A stretch of 64,000 nucleotides of DNA from Ziziphus jujuba (GCF_031755915.1 NC_083379.1:24676001-24740000), one strand, 5' to 3'. Shown: positions 21,151-34,879, numbered from the stretch's first letter. Numbers and translations: made by a program. Notes: generated by a model from the sequence alone, not told the origin.

Positions 21151-24100
21151 ATTGCTATTTAGATTTATTGAACTATATTTTGTATGTTGGAGTTAGTGGT
21201 AAGAAATAGCTTATTCTTAAAACTTTCCTTATATTATGACAAGCTCAAGGACCTTGATATTGATATTAGTAAGGTTTGTTTAAATTACATTACAATGAAA
21301 AGCCTTCCATCTCTTTTGACAAACTAAAGAAGATTTTTACAAAGAAATGACATGGTTGAGGCCCTATCAGGATAAGAATTTTGATGCCAAGACTCATTGG
21401 TACAAAAGGTGGTTTGATTTTTAATAGCTGAACTAAAAGAATTATTTCCTCAATGGTGCAACTTTTACCACAGTTTATGAACTATTGGAAGTTGATGGTT
21501 TAATAGCAGATGACATGGAATGCTAAGTCAATTAAGATTGGCCATTATGAGACTTTATGTTGCATTTTGTGATAACTTGGCTTATAACCTGATGCTTGTA
21601 TTAATTCTCTTGTCATGTTATAGTTACTCCTACAGTTGCACTTGTATGTACCAAAATTAATAATAATTTTTTATGTTTTGACACTGATTTCTATTATTTT
21701 TTTACACTAGTTTCTTAAAGAGACTATAAGTTTTTTTTTTTATTACCTATAATAATGATTTCTTTTGTTATGGATATGTTGTGCTTAACTATAAGAAATC
21801 CTATGCTTTGGTTGCCTTTAAGACGTTCAAGATGAAGACAAAGTTTTAGATGAGTAAGAAGTTGGATGCTGAGAGTTCTAGCAATGGTATGAATATTATG
21901 ATAGATATGGCAAGATAGAATGGAACCTAGGACCATTTGCAATTTATTTTCATGAATGCAGCAATGATGCATGGTATAGAATACCTCACACTCTTCCCAG
22001 CAAATGGCATAGTTGGAGGAGGAACTGCACTTGATGGATACGGTGCGGTGTGTGTTGAAAAAATTTAATTTGCCATTTTTTGTGTTTGAGAATGTGAAGC
22101 TAAGATTGTGATTTGTAATTCTCAGATTAAAATTTTGGATCCTAAAACCTTTAATATTATAAAAAATTGAAGGGTTCTAGGTTTTATTATTTATCTCATA
22201 CCACCAAAATTGTTGAGTCAGATAGAGTTGCTTATTTTGAGGATGTTGCAGCATTAGTGAGAGTAATGGTCCAAATGAGCTCAACTTCATAGAGTAAAGT
22301 GTATTCATTCTCACTGTTAATGTTCCTACCAGAGATATTTTTGATCCGGTAGTCATTAAGCTAGTAGTTAAATAGGATTGTACACACTGGGATAGAATAA
22401 GATGTTCTAGATATAGTTGTTGCTAATGTATCTTTTGAAAATGTCATAAAGGGTTCAAAGATTTATTGTATTTGACTATGAGGTCTATTTATAGGAACAA
22501 GAGTTTGAAATAAATGACAACTTGGATCTAGTCATTTATAAGGAAGCCATAAGTAGTCATTGACTAAATTTTCATTAGACACACAATAGAAGATGATTTG
22601 ATATCCATAGCATTATATGATGTGCAATATTTTGTTGAGTTACTAGAAGGTAGCAAATCTATTGAATGCAAATAGGTCTTTAAGACTTAGAGAGTTTTTC
22701 AATAGTCAAATAAGGTGAGTATGAGGCTAGACTAGTTGCCAAATGGTTAGCCAATGAGGGGATTGATTGTAGAAAGACTGTCTCTCTTGTATCCGCAAAT
22801 GATTCTCTTAGAATCATTAAGACACTTGTGATTCAGTATGTCTTGAAGTTGCATCAGATAGATGTCAGAACTATTTTTCTTGAAAGGAGATTTGTAAGAG
22901 AACATGTATATAGTACTACTTGTTAGTTTCCAAGTAGTAGAGAATGAAATTTTGGTTTGCAAGCCTAAGAAGACTATTTATGGTTTTAAATGGGCTTTGG
23001 GGCAGTGGTATCTCAATTTTGATAAGATTGTCACTTAGTATTGTTTTGAAAAAGAATGTTGTTAACTGATTCATATGTATGATGGTTAATGGAAGCAATT
23101 TCATATTCAAGGTGTTGGTTATTAAAAACATATTGTTGGCTTCTATTAATACTAACCTACTAACTAAGACAAAACTATTGTTGTACAGTTATTTTGATAT
23201 GAAGGATTATAAAGAGGTTTCATTTATGTTGAAAACAATGATTCTTTGAAATAGTGGTAATTATGTATTACAATTGTCTTAGTTAGAATCTATAGTGATA
23301 GGATTCTAAAAAAGATTTGATATGCACATTAGTTTTCCTAGGATTAAATCGGTGGTTAAAGGTGACAAGTTCTATAAGAATTGATAGCCCTAGTATGAGA
23401 AATTCATGAAAGGACAAGTGAGAATGGTTTTACACTCTTCTGCATTTGGTAGTTTGATGTGTGCTTAAAATCACACATTATTAGAAATTGTTCATGTTTT
23501 GAGTGTGTTTTGGTAAATACTTGAGTAGTCTTTGTTATGTATAATATGGAAGAGCCATATATATTTTGAGATTAACACATCATTACTTAGATGTAGTGGG
23601 GTTCATTGTGATGGTTGTACAAATAATTAAAGGCGTGTAATATTAGGAATGTTATTTATCATGGAAGTTGGAACTATTTTGTGGTAGTTTAAGCTGTTTT
23701 GTGAATAATTGTTGGACAAACAAAAACACTTACAACTTCATTGATTCTGGAGGCAAATTTTATGGCATGTCTTGAGACTATAATATATGCTTTTGGATGC
23801 ACTTTTGTTATAAGGTCAATAATGTTATTTTATAGTAATTTCGCAACTGTATCATTTTGTTAAGAGTCTCATTTTGTTATGTACATGCTTGTTCCAACAT
23901 GATGGCTGACCCAGTATTAAAAGCTAGGCTATAAACTTGTTTTAGGAGTATGTGTCCCTATGTGGAATTGTGGAGCAGTTGAGATTTCTATAGCTCAGTA
24001 GGAGTTTAGCAATCTCCGATAATGTCCATGTTGTAATTGTATATGATTAAGTATTGCCTTGTGAGTAATACATATGTGTATGTGGATCACTGTTATAAGA

Positions 24101-24516
24101 TGCTTATTAGATATGTTATTGCTTCTCGCACTAGCAAGCCTATTTGAGACTTTTAGTATTTGTGCATATGTGTATGTTTATCCATAAGTACCATTGTGAG
24201 TTTCTACTACTTAGTTTAAGTATGTTGTTATATCCTATTAGTTTGCAATGTGCTTGAATGGTATTGTATGTTGGGGAATTACATATGGTAAGGTAAATGT
24301 CTGCTACCAAGACTAAGTTTAGGACATGCAATGTGTTTAATTGAAATGGTATTTAGTTTTGAGAGATTTACTAACAAAATCTTTACTTTCTAGTTTTGTA
24401 TGTTGTTGTGCCCTATAGATATGTGATATATTTAGTTGAAATGGTTTTTCATTTTGGAAAATTCTGAAGTAAGTGAGTATATTGTATGTAATAATTATGC
24501 AATCTAAGTAGGAGAT
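21150..24516 (+). pseudogene. Heavily decayed Ty1/Copia polyprotein
   Basis: Copia domains appear in the expected order, each riddled with stops and frameshifts. Integrase core remnants lie at about 21.80-22.06 kb (YAFVAFKTFKMK; the proline/Gln-Asn-Gly block near 21980). RT lies at about 22.66-23.05 kb (GSKSIECK-stop-VFKT; VCKPKKTIYGFKWALGQWYL). A late RT segment is at about 23.36-23.46 kb (SSAFGSLMCA), and an RNase H tail with NMMADPVLK is near 23.90 kb. The gag and the start of the element are not recognisable. No reading frame is usable. The start coordinate is a guess. Confidence 0.72.
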
Positions 24517-24920
24517 TATTAGATATTTTATATGAACTAGCCATAATTATTTAACCCACTTACAAGAGCTTATTTGTGTCAATAATGAAATTGACTTGTT
24601 TCCTAACTTTTGCAGTAGGGCACTAGGCACACATTCTCTATAATACTTAAGTTGGCTAAGTGAATTGAAGGACCTATTTTTTCTAAAAGCCCAATTACCT
24701 TATTATTGGAGAATAAGCCATCAGTTAATGTATGATAGATTCGATATTGGGCTTGAGACAAGTATGATGTCTATTGGGTGAAAATCTTAGAGAGAGAAAT
24801 GTTTGAGAGGGGTGTGTCCATTAGAAACTACTCCAGTGTTTATTGTGTTTTTGTCTTATAGGTATCCATTAGGCATTAATTTTGTATTTTTTTATTTTCC
24901 TGTCTTGTAGATTAAATAAT
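24517..24920 (+). repeat. Probable 3' LTR of the decayed Copia element
   Basis: The purine tract aagtaggaga at 24507-24516 precedes ttattagat. This pattern corresponds to the usual Copia junction (AAGTGGGAGA followed by TGTTGGA). No partner 5' LTR was found, so the right border is uncertain. Confidence 0.5.
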
Positions 24921-25486
24921 TCCAATGATACAATGAATCAGCAGTTGCATTTTAAGGGTTAATAAATTGATTTCTCATCTAATAAAATACAGTATATGCA
25001 TGTATGTATATAATGAATTATAGTGCTATTTTGATTGAAGTATATTGATTAATTTATTTTGTACTAGCACTAACATGTGAGAGGCTTATAATTAGACCAA
25101 CCTTGTTTGTTATTTTAGGCTATACCAACTTAATATATTTTACTTAAATTGGTAATATTAACCTTTATATCTTAGTCACCTATACAAACAAGTCTATAAT
25201 ATATATACTTTAAAAATAGAGATGGCATTTCCAAAGTATCTTGAAAATAGAGAAACCTAATTAATCCTATATATATATATATATATATACTTTTTTATGA
25301 AGAAGAAACTGTAAAAGTAAGAAAAACAAAATTCAAAATTTAAGAAAAACATTTGAGCGAGATTGATTAGATTAAAAAGGAAATTAAAAACTTCATAAAT
25401 TAAAAAAATAAAAAAGAATCCCATAAAGATAAAGATGGGAAAACTAAGAAAAAAATGTTAAGTGAGATAAATCTTAATGAAACGTA
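24921..25486. other. AT-rich spacer
   Basis: No gene is recognised. It contains a (ta)n run at about 25268-25288 and A-rich sequence. The last five bases (acgta, 25482-25486) are the probable left target duplication of Copia element B. Confidence 0.5.
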
Positions 25487-27411
25487 TGTTGGATATCACT
25501 AGTTTATTGTGATATGAACCTAGGTTGACTCGCACCTAAACCCGTATTATGGAAGCCCTATTGATAAGTGAAAATTAAAACACTCACTCTCTAATGGTGT
25601 TTTAGGTGTTCAAAGAGAGCAAAGAGAATTTTATCTCACAATTAATTTTCTGAATATTATTGAAGGTCCTGTTCTTCCTACAAAATAAGCTCTTAAATAG
25701 TCTAGAGTCACAAAAGAATAAAACCCTAAAAATCTAGGACAAAACTGGCCATGGAGTTTAGGAAACAAGCTTGGCCGAATTTTCTCTCTCCTTTCCTAAT
25801 CTAATTTTGATTAATTAATTCATTTATCTTGAATTAGAAATTAATTAATTTAAAATTAAAATAATAAAATAGTGACTTTCCTAAGGTGATTTTTCCAGCA
25901 AATAAATAAAAAGAAACCAAATAAGACACTAATTTCCTAAAACAAAAAGTCAAAAAAAAATTAGGAAACTAGTTGACTAGTTTGATTACTAAGGTATCTT
26001 TGACCAATCAATGACCACTTTAAGCTCCAAATCAGCTTCCATATGTCTTTTAGGTTGCCAAATAGGATTATTTTTTAGTCCCACACGTTGCCCTTGATTG
26101 GAACAAAGAGAAAATGCCAACTCAGCAAAATATAGTAAAGCCAGCACATAACACAGCAAAACCAGCCAACTTTCTCTCTCATGCGCACAAGCCCTTTTTG
26201 ATTGCCTTTTAAGCTGCCTTGACTTGATTCCATGACCTCTTAATGATATTAATTGAACCCATAAAGTGTTGGAACCATTTCTTGCTGCCTAGAGTCCATA
26301 TTTACACGAAAATAGCTATCCGGATCCGTATCGGTATCCACCACTTTGATGCTTAAAACAGGTCTTGTATCTTTGGGTATTGGCAAGCCCTTTTGAGAAT
26401 TAATTACTCCCTGTATAAAGGAAGCCAATTTATCCTTAAATCTCTTAGCTTGAGCCCTAGTGATCGGTCTATTTTTCATCCGTATCATGTCAGCACCCCA
26501 GCGGGTTGTCGGTTGTGTAGGCACAGGCGAATTCTCATCATTCTCCTCCTCTTGAAAAGGATTTACCCTCAAATCAAAATCATCACTTGTAACAAATTAG
26601 GAAACTAGTTGACTAGTTTGACTACGAAGGTATCTTTGACCAATCATTGACTACTTTAAGCTCCAAATCAGATTTCATATACCTTTAAGGTTTCCAAATA
26701 GGATTATTTTTTACTCCGACAAGTTAGCCTTGATTGGAACAAAGAGAAAATTCCAACTCAGCAAAATACAGTAAAGCCAGCACGTAATACAGCAAAACCG
26801 GCCAACTTTCTCTCTCATGCGCACAAGCCCTTTTTGATTGCCTTTGAAGCTACATTGACTTGATTCCATGAACTCTTAATTATATTCATTAAACCCATAA
26901 ATTTTTGGAACCATTTCTTGCTGCCCAGAGTCCATATTTGCACGAAAACAGCTACCCGGGTCCGTATCGGCCTTCACCACTTGGATGCTTAAAACTGATC
27001 TTTTATCTTCGAGTATTGGCAAGCCCTTTTGAGAATTAATTACTCCCTATATAAAGGCATAAATTTTGTCCTTAAATCTCTTAGCTTGAGCCCTATTGAT
27101 AGCCTAGTCTTCATCTGTATCGGGTCAGCACCCCAATGGATTGTCGGTTGTGTAGGCACGGGCAGATTCTCATCATATTATTTTGCCATATTAGCCTTTT
27201 TTTCAATTAGCTTTGTTATCTCATGTTGGAATTTAGTTGTAATCTGCTAATGTCAGCTTATTAGTTTATAACCAACTTTATAATAACAGTGTTATAAATA
27301 TTGTCTCCAACTTCATAAGGAAGCTAATGAGAACTTTACAGAACAAGTTTCTTTCTCTAACTTTTCTTTTCTTTTTCTCTCTTTTTCTTTCTTCTATTCT
27401 TCAACTCCATC
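25487..27411 (+). repeat. 5' LTR of Copia B, split by a Gypsy insertion
   Basis: Bases 25487-25509 and 27176-27411 together align with the 3' LTR at 36296-36559. The break coincides with the Gypsy insertion and its duplicated flanks tattg/tatta. A degenerate primer-binding site (tagtatcaaaa, compare TGGTATCAGAG) follows at about 27412. Confidence 0.85.
25510..27175 (-). mobile_element. Recombined Gypsy remnant: one full LTR joined to a truncated LTR
   Basis: A complete LTR (25510-26543) is followed by the last ~54 bases of the internal region. These hold the polypurine tract and the frame DLRVNPFQEEENDEN, to about 26597. The sequence then jumps into the middle of a second LTR copy (26598-27175, from ttaggaaactagttgac). 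The whole internal region and the first ~450 bp of the second LTR are missing. The flanks tattg (25505-25509) and tatta (27176-27180) are the target duplication with one mismatch. It is inserted in the Copia B 5' LTR and is therefore younger than it. Confidence 0.88.
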
Positions 27412-27479
27412 TAGTATCAAAATAGAGATTGCAAGGTATAGGGACTTTTACCGAGGTAGACAAAGTTATATCAACAATA

Positions 27480-28900
27480 ACAGATTGCCATGGAAAGATT
27501 TTCTCTTATCAGATCTATGAATTGCTAATCACAGTTTCACCATTTTCGAGTACTATTTTGAAGCTGAATGATGAATACTTTGTCATATGGAAATCGTAAA
27601 TCTTAAAAATCCTATGTGCTCCCAAGCTTGACAAATTTGTTTTCTATCAAGAACCAGACTTTTGACATGAATTTATTTTTGTGACATAAGGATTGCTAAG
27701 AATACTCTAGCTAGATATATTATTGACCAGCAAATTTGAATTCTTCAAGATCAATTTCTTCAAGGTTGGTTGATTTCTACAATTGTTGTTAATGACTGAA
27801 GTGATATTGTTGGACTTCACACTTCTTGTTGAATTTGGACTTCTGTTGAAGGGACTTATGCACCTCAATATGAGATTTTAATGCTACAATTGAGAAATTA
27901 GCTTCAAACACTGGAAAAAAAGGTAACTTGAAGGTTACTAAATTTGTAAAATAATGGAAAAGATCGCTGACCAAATGGCTGCCAAACGATTCTTTGTTTC
28001 AGAAAAGGAACTTTTGATCAATTTTACCAGTCGTCTTCCATTGCCAAGTTTATAGGAGTTAAAGAATTATCTCCTTCATTATGAATCTAGATTGAATTGA
28101 ACAATATTGCTGCTATATTTAATTTACCAATTCTTGCCTTCACTTTTAATAGCCAAGTCCAACTGAATAATAACTTTAATTTTGTATCTAGTGCTATATC
28201 TTCTGATTCAACAAGAATTTTTCCTAACTCTCAAATTAATTCTCAATCTAATTTTACTAAGAATTACTCTAATGATAGTGGATATGAGCTAGGATATAAC
28301 AAGAATTTTCATGAAAGATTTTTTGATAGCGGATGTGGTAAAGGTAGATATGGCAAATCTTGGAGCCCTTAGTGTCAGATTTGTGGTCAATTGATCATGT
28401 TGCAAATGTTTGCAATTATAGCTCTGTGGTCAATTGATCATGTTGCAAATGATTCAACCAGTGCTATTTTCCATAACCATAACTAAGGGTTTCAGAATAC
28501 CTTTCCTTTAAGTTTCATGCCTTTTAGTTCAAACCATGATGTTTTTGGTGGTATGTCAACTGAGCTTACTCAATTTTCATATGCTGGCTTTCTTGGTCCT
28601 TATGTGTTTGATAATATTTCTCAAAGACATTTTTATGGTGCAAGTCCTCTCTCTTCAATCTCGAATGGCTCTAATCTTCTTTCCCAAGGCAATATGAGAA
28701 GTGTTACATTGTTTGGTTTTGGTAAATCTATTTTGCCATCTTCTTTATTGGGTTTCCAAGTAATGTTAATTTTCCTTCTCCTGCTGCAGCCTTTTTGAAT
28801 GGTAGTTTTGGTCATACAAGTCTACCGTACAATGGTTCTTTGGACAACTTTAGTGGTCAAGCATCTGCCAACTTTGCTGCTACGTCTGTTCTCATTTGTG
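27480..28900 (+). pseudogene. Copia B Gag remnant
   Basis: Decayed frames give family-like pieces: LKLNDEYFVIWKS near 27560, VEGTYAPQYEILMLQLRN near 27850, and a Ser/Asn/Phe-rich stretch (28097-28372) ending GRYGKSWSP. A zinc-knuckle-like CQICGQ follows near 28375. A 26-bp segment there (gtggtcaattgatcatgttg...) is duplicated nearby at about 28424-28449, which damages the knuckle. No continuous frame remains. Confidence 0.7.
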
Positions 28901-28904
28901 ACCC

Positions 28905-29018
28905 TAGTTAGTATTTTGATAACGGGGCCACTAATTATGTGGTTGCAAATGGTGCCAATCTGCTTTAGTAAACTAAGTACAGTGGTAACAATAAGCTTTT
29001 GGTTGGGAATGCGCAAGG
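28905..29018 (+). pseudogene. Copia B protease, first part
   Basis: YFDNGATNHVVANGANLL and NNKLLVGNAQG match the Copia protease, with DNGA at the D-S-G active site. The coding sequence stops abruptly at 29018, where the long insertion begins, and resumes at 31903 with LDIIGVCNTF. Confidence 0.82.
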
Positions 29019-31897
29019 TGACATGACCCGCCTCGGGAACCCTCTCAGGACCTCCCAAGTGATCCCGCCTAGTGAAGTCCCACTGGACAATTTCTAGAAA
29101 ATATCCAATGGAACCTCACCTTAAAACGTAGATAATCAACACCAGCATTAACATTAATACCTCAAATATATAAATATATATATAAATAAGTCCACAATCG
29201 GCCTACTGTACTACAGGCCATAACTACACACATGAGTACCATGGTCTCTACTGAGTCCTATAATTAAAATCAGAGCATTCTAAGAGTGTAGACAAAGTCT
29301 ATTAGTACAAATAAGTAATAAATAAGTTCAGAAGATAACAATAGGTGAAGAAAGGATAAATACGGCTGCTGTAGTGGAAGGAAACAAGCGATAAGCTATG
29401 CACGAGGTAGACTGCTACTAGCTGCCTGGGCCTAGGGGAACGAATTTAAAACAATAAAACGTGAGATAAAGAATCTCAGTGAGTGGCATAATATAATAGA
29501 AAAATAATGATTTACTTCTGAAAAATCTTTCTCTCAAGACCTCTCGTTCCACTCTTTTGAAAAGTTCTCCGTTTAAAATCATTTCACCAAAACCCAAACT
29601 TGTACCCCAATTAATATCATAAAAACTGATGCTAAAAAATATGAATGAACGATCATTGTAATATTATGAAATGTCTCAAATCAAGATATAAACATTTGAG
29701 CATACACTATAATAAATACAGTTCCACCAAATAAATATGAAAATGCAGGAATCACCCAAATATTTGTAACTCAAAAATATATACAAACATACACAATGTA
29801 CCATACAATGTACCAATCTGTATACCGTGGGATACACCTACCTCACCACCCTCAATATATGACCGGTGTCGTGAAAATAATAAATAACCATCGGGACATA
29901 CCCAACCTCATGGCCCGTGGCAATAAACCGTTGGATGATACCAACCTCACGGCACCGTGGTAATAATAATAAACCATTGGATAAACCCGACCTCACAGTC
30001 CGTGGTAATAATAGATAACCGTTGGATGCAACCAACCTCATAGCACCGTGGTAAACCCAGTACGCGGTAATATAATATAATATAATATAATACTAATCCA
30101 AGGTATTGGCATTACATGGTACATCAACTTAAATATAACCAATATAGTATACATGAAACAATCTTGTAAGATTATAAATATACTTTTCCAAAGTATACTG
30201 TATCATAAATCATAATTTAACATTTAAACTTCCACCGCTTAATTAAATACTTCAAAATCTCAAAACATCATTTCATACGACAACCAAAAATACCACAGTG
30301 AAATATATTCACCATAAACCAATTTTAAGCACATAAAATTAGAAAATATTTTATCGTGCTTAAAATTATATGATTTTCCAATCTGGTTTCTCAAACTAAA
30401 TAGTTTCCAAAATGATTTAAAATCTCAATTTAATTACCAAGATATTTAAATACCACAAGTCCATTTATGGACCGATTAAAATTGAAAATCACTTAAAATG
30501 TTATCAAAAGTCATATAAAATGATAACACATATATGTGAAAGCAAATATTTATTTATGCATAAAACAACATTTCAATCAAATGATATATACGTAAAATAT
30601 TTAAACTCCATATATACTATACTATATATCCAAATCATTTAAAAATGATATAACCACTCACAGTACTGTAGATGCTCATGCCTGCTCCTCTACAGGATTG
30701 CCTCTAGACTCAACTCGAATGCCTGTAATATAATAAAATATCCCTCAGGCTCCAAACAACTAAATCAGAGACAATTGTATAACTCCAATGTCTTAAAATG
30801 ATTTATAGTACTACAAAATGCATAAATTGGACATTGGACAGTCCAATTATACAGCGTGTCCTTAGGACTCGATACCCAAAATTGGAGATTTTCACCCGAA
30901 GTCTAATATTTTGAAATTGAACCACGTAATAGGTCCTAATAATATCCAATTTCACTAATTCAACTCCAATTTTAACTAATTTGACCAATTTTGTCCAAAC
31001 ACAATACCCAACTTATCCGAAAATTAACTAATTGATCCAAAAATGGAAAAATTATCAAACGACCTCCAAAATTCACAAACTTTATATTGGCGGAAAGCCC
31101 AAGAGATAAGAAGTTCACCAGTGGTCTTACCTTGGTCCGGTGACTCCTCCGATGACCGGAACATTGACGTAAAGGTTCGGTCGAACTTGAACTTGAGAGA
31201 TCTCTCAAATGGTGGGGATTTTGGGCAATCTAACCACGGAAATGGACTTAGAGTGGTCAAAAATGGTGGGATAGTGGTATGGGTCGAGCTGGGTTGGCCG
31301 AAAAACACAAGAAAAGAGGAGAGAGAAAATTTTCGGCCGTCGGGCTTCTCCGGCCCGATCTAGGCGCATCCGGCGACTGGTGGCCGTGAAATTTTGCGGC
31401 CTAGCTCACCTCTGTCCCCCGATCCTCTCTGGCCAGTGCGTGTAGCAAGCTGGTGGCCAGAGATGGGTCAAACGGCGTAAACTCGGTTGGAGGTAAAAAC
31501 GGTCGGTTCGGACCCGTGGGTCTGGGGTGTTTTTCTCGGGTTTTGGAGCGGAAACGGGTATTTTTGGGCTTTTCTTCCTGTTTGGCACACTTACCGTGGC
31601 TTATATAGAGCCTAAATCACTAACAGACAAAAATTGGGGACTGGTTTAGACACTGATATAAAACTTATGTTTAAAACTTCTCAGAACCATAACTTTTTAT
31701 CCGTAACTCGGAATTTGGCGTGCCGCCAGTTTGTGAACTCGTATCGACGAGATCTATACAATGGTGCCTCAGTCAAACCAAAAATATTGGCTATTGAAAA
31801 AGTCAACTTGAACCCATATATTATTCACTTGGTCAAACTTAGTCAATTTGGTCAAACTTGTTTAATCATGTATATTTTTTTGGTACGGGGTGTTATA
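29019..31897 (+). mobile_element. 2.9-kb solo LTR-like element, non-coding
   Basis: The insertion begins tgacatgacccgcc and ends ggtacggggtgttata, with the 5-bp duplication caagg on both sides (29014-29018 and 31898-31902). It lies inside a Copia protease whose sequence continues correctly on either side. It codes for nothing recognisable. It contains a degenerate minisatellite at 29820-30070 and a conspicuously GC-rich patch at about 31100-31600. Its TG...TA ends with 5-bp duplication suggest an LTR. Its architecture parallels 38907-41572, so both are probably solo LTRs of a long-LTR Gypsy family. Lineage and strand are not determined. Confidence 0.75.
29820..30070. repeat. Degenerate minisatellite in the long LTR-like element
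   Basis: Four to five units of about 45-60 bases share the pattern accgttggat-accaacctca-ggc-ccgtggtaataata. The units are diverged. Confidence 0.75.
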
Positions 31898-31902
31898 CAA
31901 GG

Positions 31903-32083
31903 TCTGGACATAATAGGTGTATGTAATACCTTTACTTGTTCCTCATATTTCTAAACATTTGTTGAGTACTCTAAGTTAGCTATGGATAATAATGTCATCA
32001 CTGAATTCAATAATACTCATTGCTTGATAAAGGACAAGTAGATGGGCAAGGTAGTTTTTAAGGACTTCTTAAAGATGGTTTAT
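31903..32083 (+). pseudogene. Copia B protease end, resumed after the insertion
   Basis: LDIIGVCNTFTCSSYF, LAMDNNVITEFNNTHCLIKD and MGKVVFKDFLKDGL follow in order as in Copia polyproteins between protease and integrase. Sequence is lost at 32084, where a Gypsy LTR begins. Confidence 0.78.
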
Positions 32084-33099
32084 TGAAACCTTGATATATT
32101 GAAAATGCCACAATAGATAATGGATATCCTATTGATAATTTAAACTAAAACACTCACCCACTAATGGTGTTTTAGGTGTTCAAAGAGAACAAAGAGAATT
32201 CTTTCTCACAAATAATTTTTTGTATAATATGTAAGTTGATTTCTCATTGAAAATAAGCTTTTAAATAGGCTAAAGTCCTAAAATAATAAACCCTAAAAGT
32301 AAAATTTGGCCATTAAGATTAGGAAACAAGTGTTGGCTGAATTTCACATACTTTCCTAAACCTATTTAGATTAATTAATTCCCTTATTTTGAATTAGAAA
32401 TTAATTAATTTACAATTGAAATAATAAAATAATAACTTTCCTAAGTTAATTTGTCCAGTAAATAAACATATAAAAACCAAAATAAAAGGTAGTTATCTAA
32501 AACAAAAAGTCAAATTCAAATTAGGAAACTAATTGACTAGTTTGACAACTAAGCTATCTTTAACCAATTTCTAGCTTGTAAAGGCTCCAAATCATATCCA
32601 ATGTGCATTTAGGATGCCAAATAGGAATAATTATAATTTCCATACATTTCCCTTGATTGAAACAAAGAGAAAATGCCAATTGAATAAAATACAGCAAAGC
32701 TAGCACCAATTTGATGCATTTTCGGCCAAATTTAGGTGTTGTGCACACAAGCTGAATTTAGACACTTTTGCTTTTGTCTTGGCATGATTCCATGGCCTCT
32801 TGGTGATATCAATTGAATTCATGAAGTTATGAATCCATTCCTTGCTACCTGAAGTCCAAAAATGCACTAAAACAGCTATCCAGGTCTATATCGGCCTCCA
32901 CCACTTGGATGCTTAAAACAGGCTTTGAATCTTTGGGTATTGATAAGCCCTTTTAAGAATTGATAACTCCTTGTATAAAGCCAGCCAGGTTTTCCTTAAG
33001 TCTCTTGGCTTGAGCCCTAGTGATTGGGTCGGTCTTCACTGTATAGGATCTGCACCTTAGTGGGTTGTCGATTGTATGGGCACAAACGGATTCTCATCA
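32084..33099 (-). mobile_element. Truncated Gypsy LTR inserted in Copia B
   Basis: The right end (to catca at 33099) and the body match the LTRs at 25510-26543 and 148-1320. The left border begins at gaaaccttgatat, so the outer ~115 bp of the LTR is missing and no target duplication is left. The deletion may also have taken flanking Copia bases. The sequence encodes a decayed copy of the LTR tail peptide near 32990-33040. Confidence 0.8.
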
Positions 33100-33129
33100 T
33101 TACAATCTTTACAAAAAAAGTGGGTATTC

Positions 33130-34250
33130 ATTTTTCATAACAAGTTTTTCAAGCTGCACTAGTTACCTGGTTTTTTAGTTCATCCTAAAGTTGATGTTGT
33201 TCCTTTGGATTCAAATTGTAATGTTATTTTTCCCATAGTTGTTGATACATGTTTCTCTTGTACTTGTAATGCTGATTCTGGAAATTTGTCATATAATGGT
33301 CATGATGCTACTAATTGTATCTCTACTACTATTGCAAATCATGACACTTCTGCTATTTCTAATAAGGATTGTACTAATCTTAAGGTCTTACATAGAATGC
33401 TTGGTCATGCTTTTTCCTTGGTTATCAAGAAAGTTGTTTCTTTATACAAAGCAACTTTGATAGTTAATAAAAATTTCCATTTTTTGTGATGCTTGTCAGT
33501 GTGGAAAAAGATATCTATGTACATTTCCTTTATCTTAAACAAAATCAACAACTCCTTTAGAATTAATTCATACTGATATTTGGGTGACTATACCTACTAC
33601 TTTTAAATCTATATTACATTCATTTTATTGATGATTTTTCTCGATACACTTGGATTACCCCTTAAAGTTAAATCTGAAGCTCTAATAATGACCAAAAAAG
33701 TTTCATGTTATGGTTGAAAGGTTGTTTGATACCAAAGTAAAGTGTGTCTTCCCTTATTGAGGTGGAGAATATAGATCATTTTTACCTTATTTGAACTCTT
33801 TTGGTATACAATTTAAACATCCATGCCCTCACACTCATAAAAAAAATAGTAAGGCTAAAAGGAAGCATCGACATATAGTTGAGATGAGATTATGTTTGCT
33901 ATGTCAAGCTTTTATGCCTTTATTTTGTTGGTGGGAAGCTTTTAGTTCTGTCGTATATGTGATTAACATGCTGCCATCTTCTGCTGTAGATTTTAAAAGT
34001 ACCTTTCAAACTTTGTTACAAAAAATTCCAGACTAGCTCATGTGTTTCTTTCTTTAGACCCTATAACAATCACAAGTTTTAGTTTCATAAAGCCAAGTGT
34101 GTCTTCATTGTCTATAGTGAAAATCACAAATTTTATAAATGTTTGGATAAATTTGGCAAAGTGTCTATTTCAAGAAATGTTGTTTTCAATGAAGATGAGT
34201 TTCCTTTTAAGTGACGTTTTGGTTTGACTAAGCAACAAGAATGTGTAACT
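33130..34250 (+). pseudogene. Copia B integrase remnant
   Basis: The pieces LHRMLGHAFSLVIKK and FCDACQCGKRY are the zinc-binding HHCC region. LELIHTDIWV carries the first core Asp. RKHRHIVEMRLCLLCQAF and WWEAFSSVVYVINMLPSS are the end of the core (33860-34000). Between them stops and frameshifts are frequent, and the usual EQNGxAERKHR block reads KKNSKAKRKHR. Confidence 0.82.
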
Positions 34251-34879
34251 TCTCATCCTTATTCTAATGCTCCTCTTTTTGTTTTGAAATCAAAAAATGG
34301 CATTTCCTTGCCTACAAATCATTCATGAATTCCATATTCATAGCATAGTTCATCTTCTAATACTGTAATACTTAATCACCAACCAAGTTCATCTACTAAT
34401 CTTGTTTAGATTGATATAAGTCTAACTGTTCAACATTTTTCTAAACCATCTATGGAGGTAACAACTATAAATACAACTATTCAACAAGTTTATAATCCAT
34501 CCTCTAATGAGTTAACTACAACGTCAGCTTTTTGTTGACTTACCTATCTTATATAGCAAGGTTCCACTTCATGACAAGATCAATAGGTTCTCAATAAACA
34601 CACTTCCATTCATCCCATGCAAACTAGATCAAAGAATGGGATTTTTAAACTTAAGCGTTTCTCGATTGTTAAGGAGTTATCAGCTTCTTTTTTAGATATG
34701 GCTATATCATCCTCAATCTCTATGACTTTGAAAGATCCTAAGTGAAGCAAGCTATGGATATTGACTATGAAGCAATTTAGAAGAATAAAACCTAGACTTT
34801 AGTTCCTTATTCAACTCATGTGAATATTGTTGAAAAAAATGCTGATGTTTCAATTCAATGATACAAAGCTAGATCAGTT

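Noticed and set aside
29838..30041. 67-codon open frame with repeated Leu-Leu-Pro-Arg words
   Set aside because: It is a translation of the minisatellite on the - strand, with no protein family resemblance.
31024..31588. Open frames in the GC-rich patch of the 2.9-kb element
   Set aside because: Overlapping frames on both strands, no recognisable domain, and a position inside a non-coding LTR-like element point to composition rather than coding.
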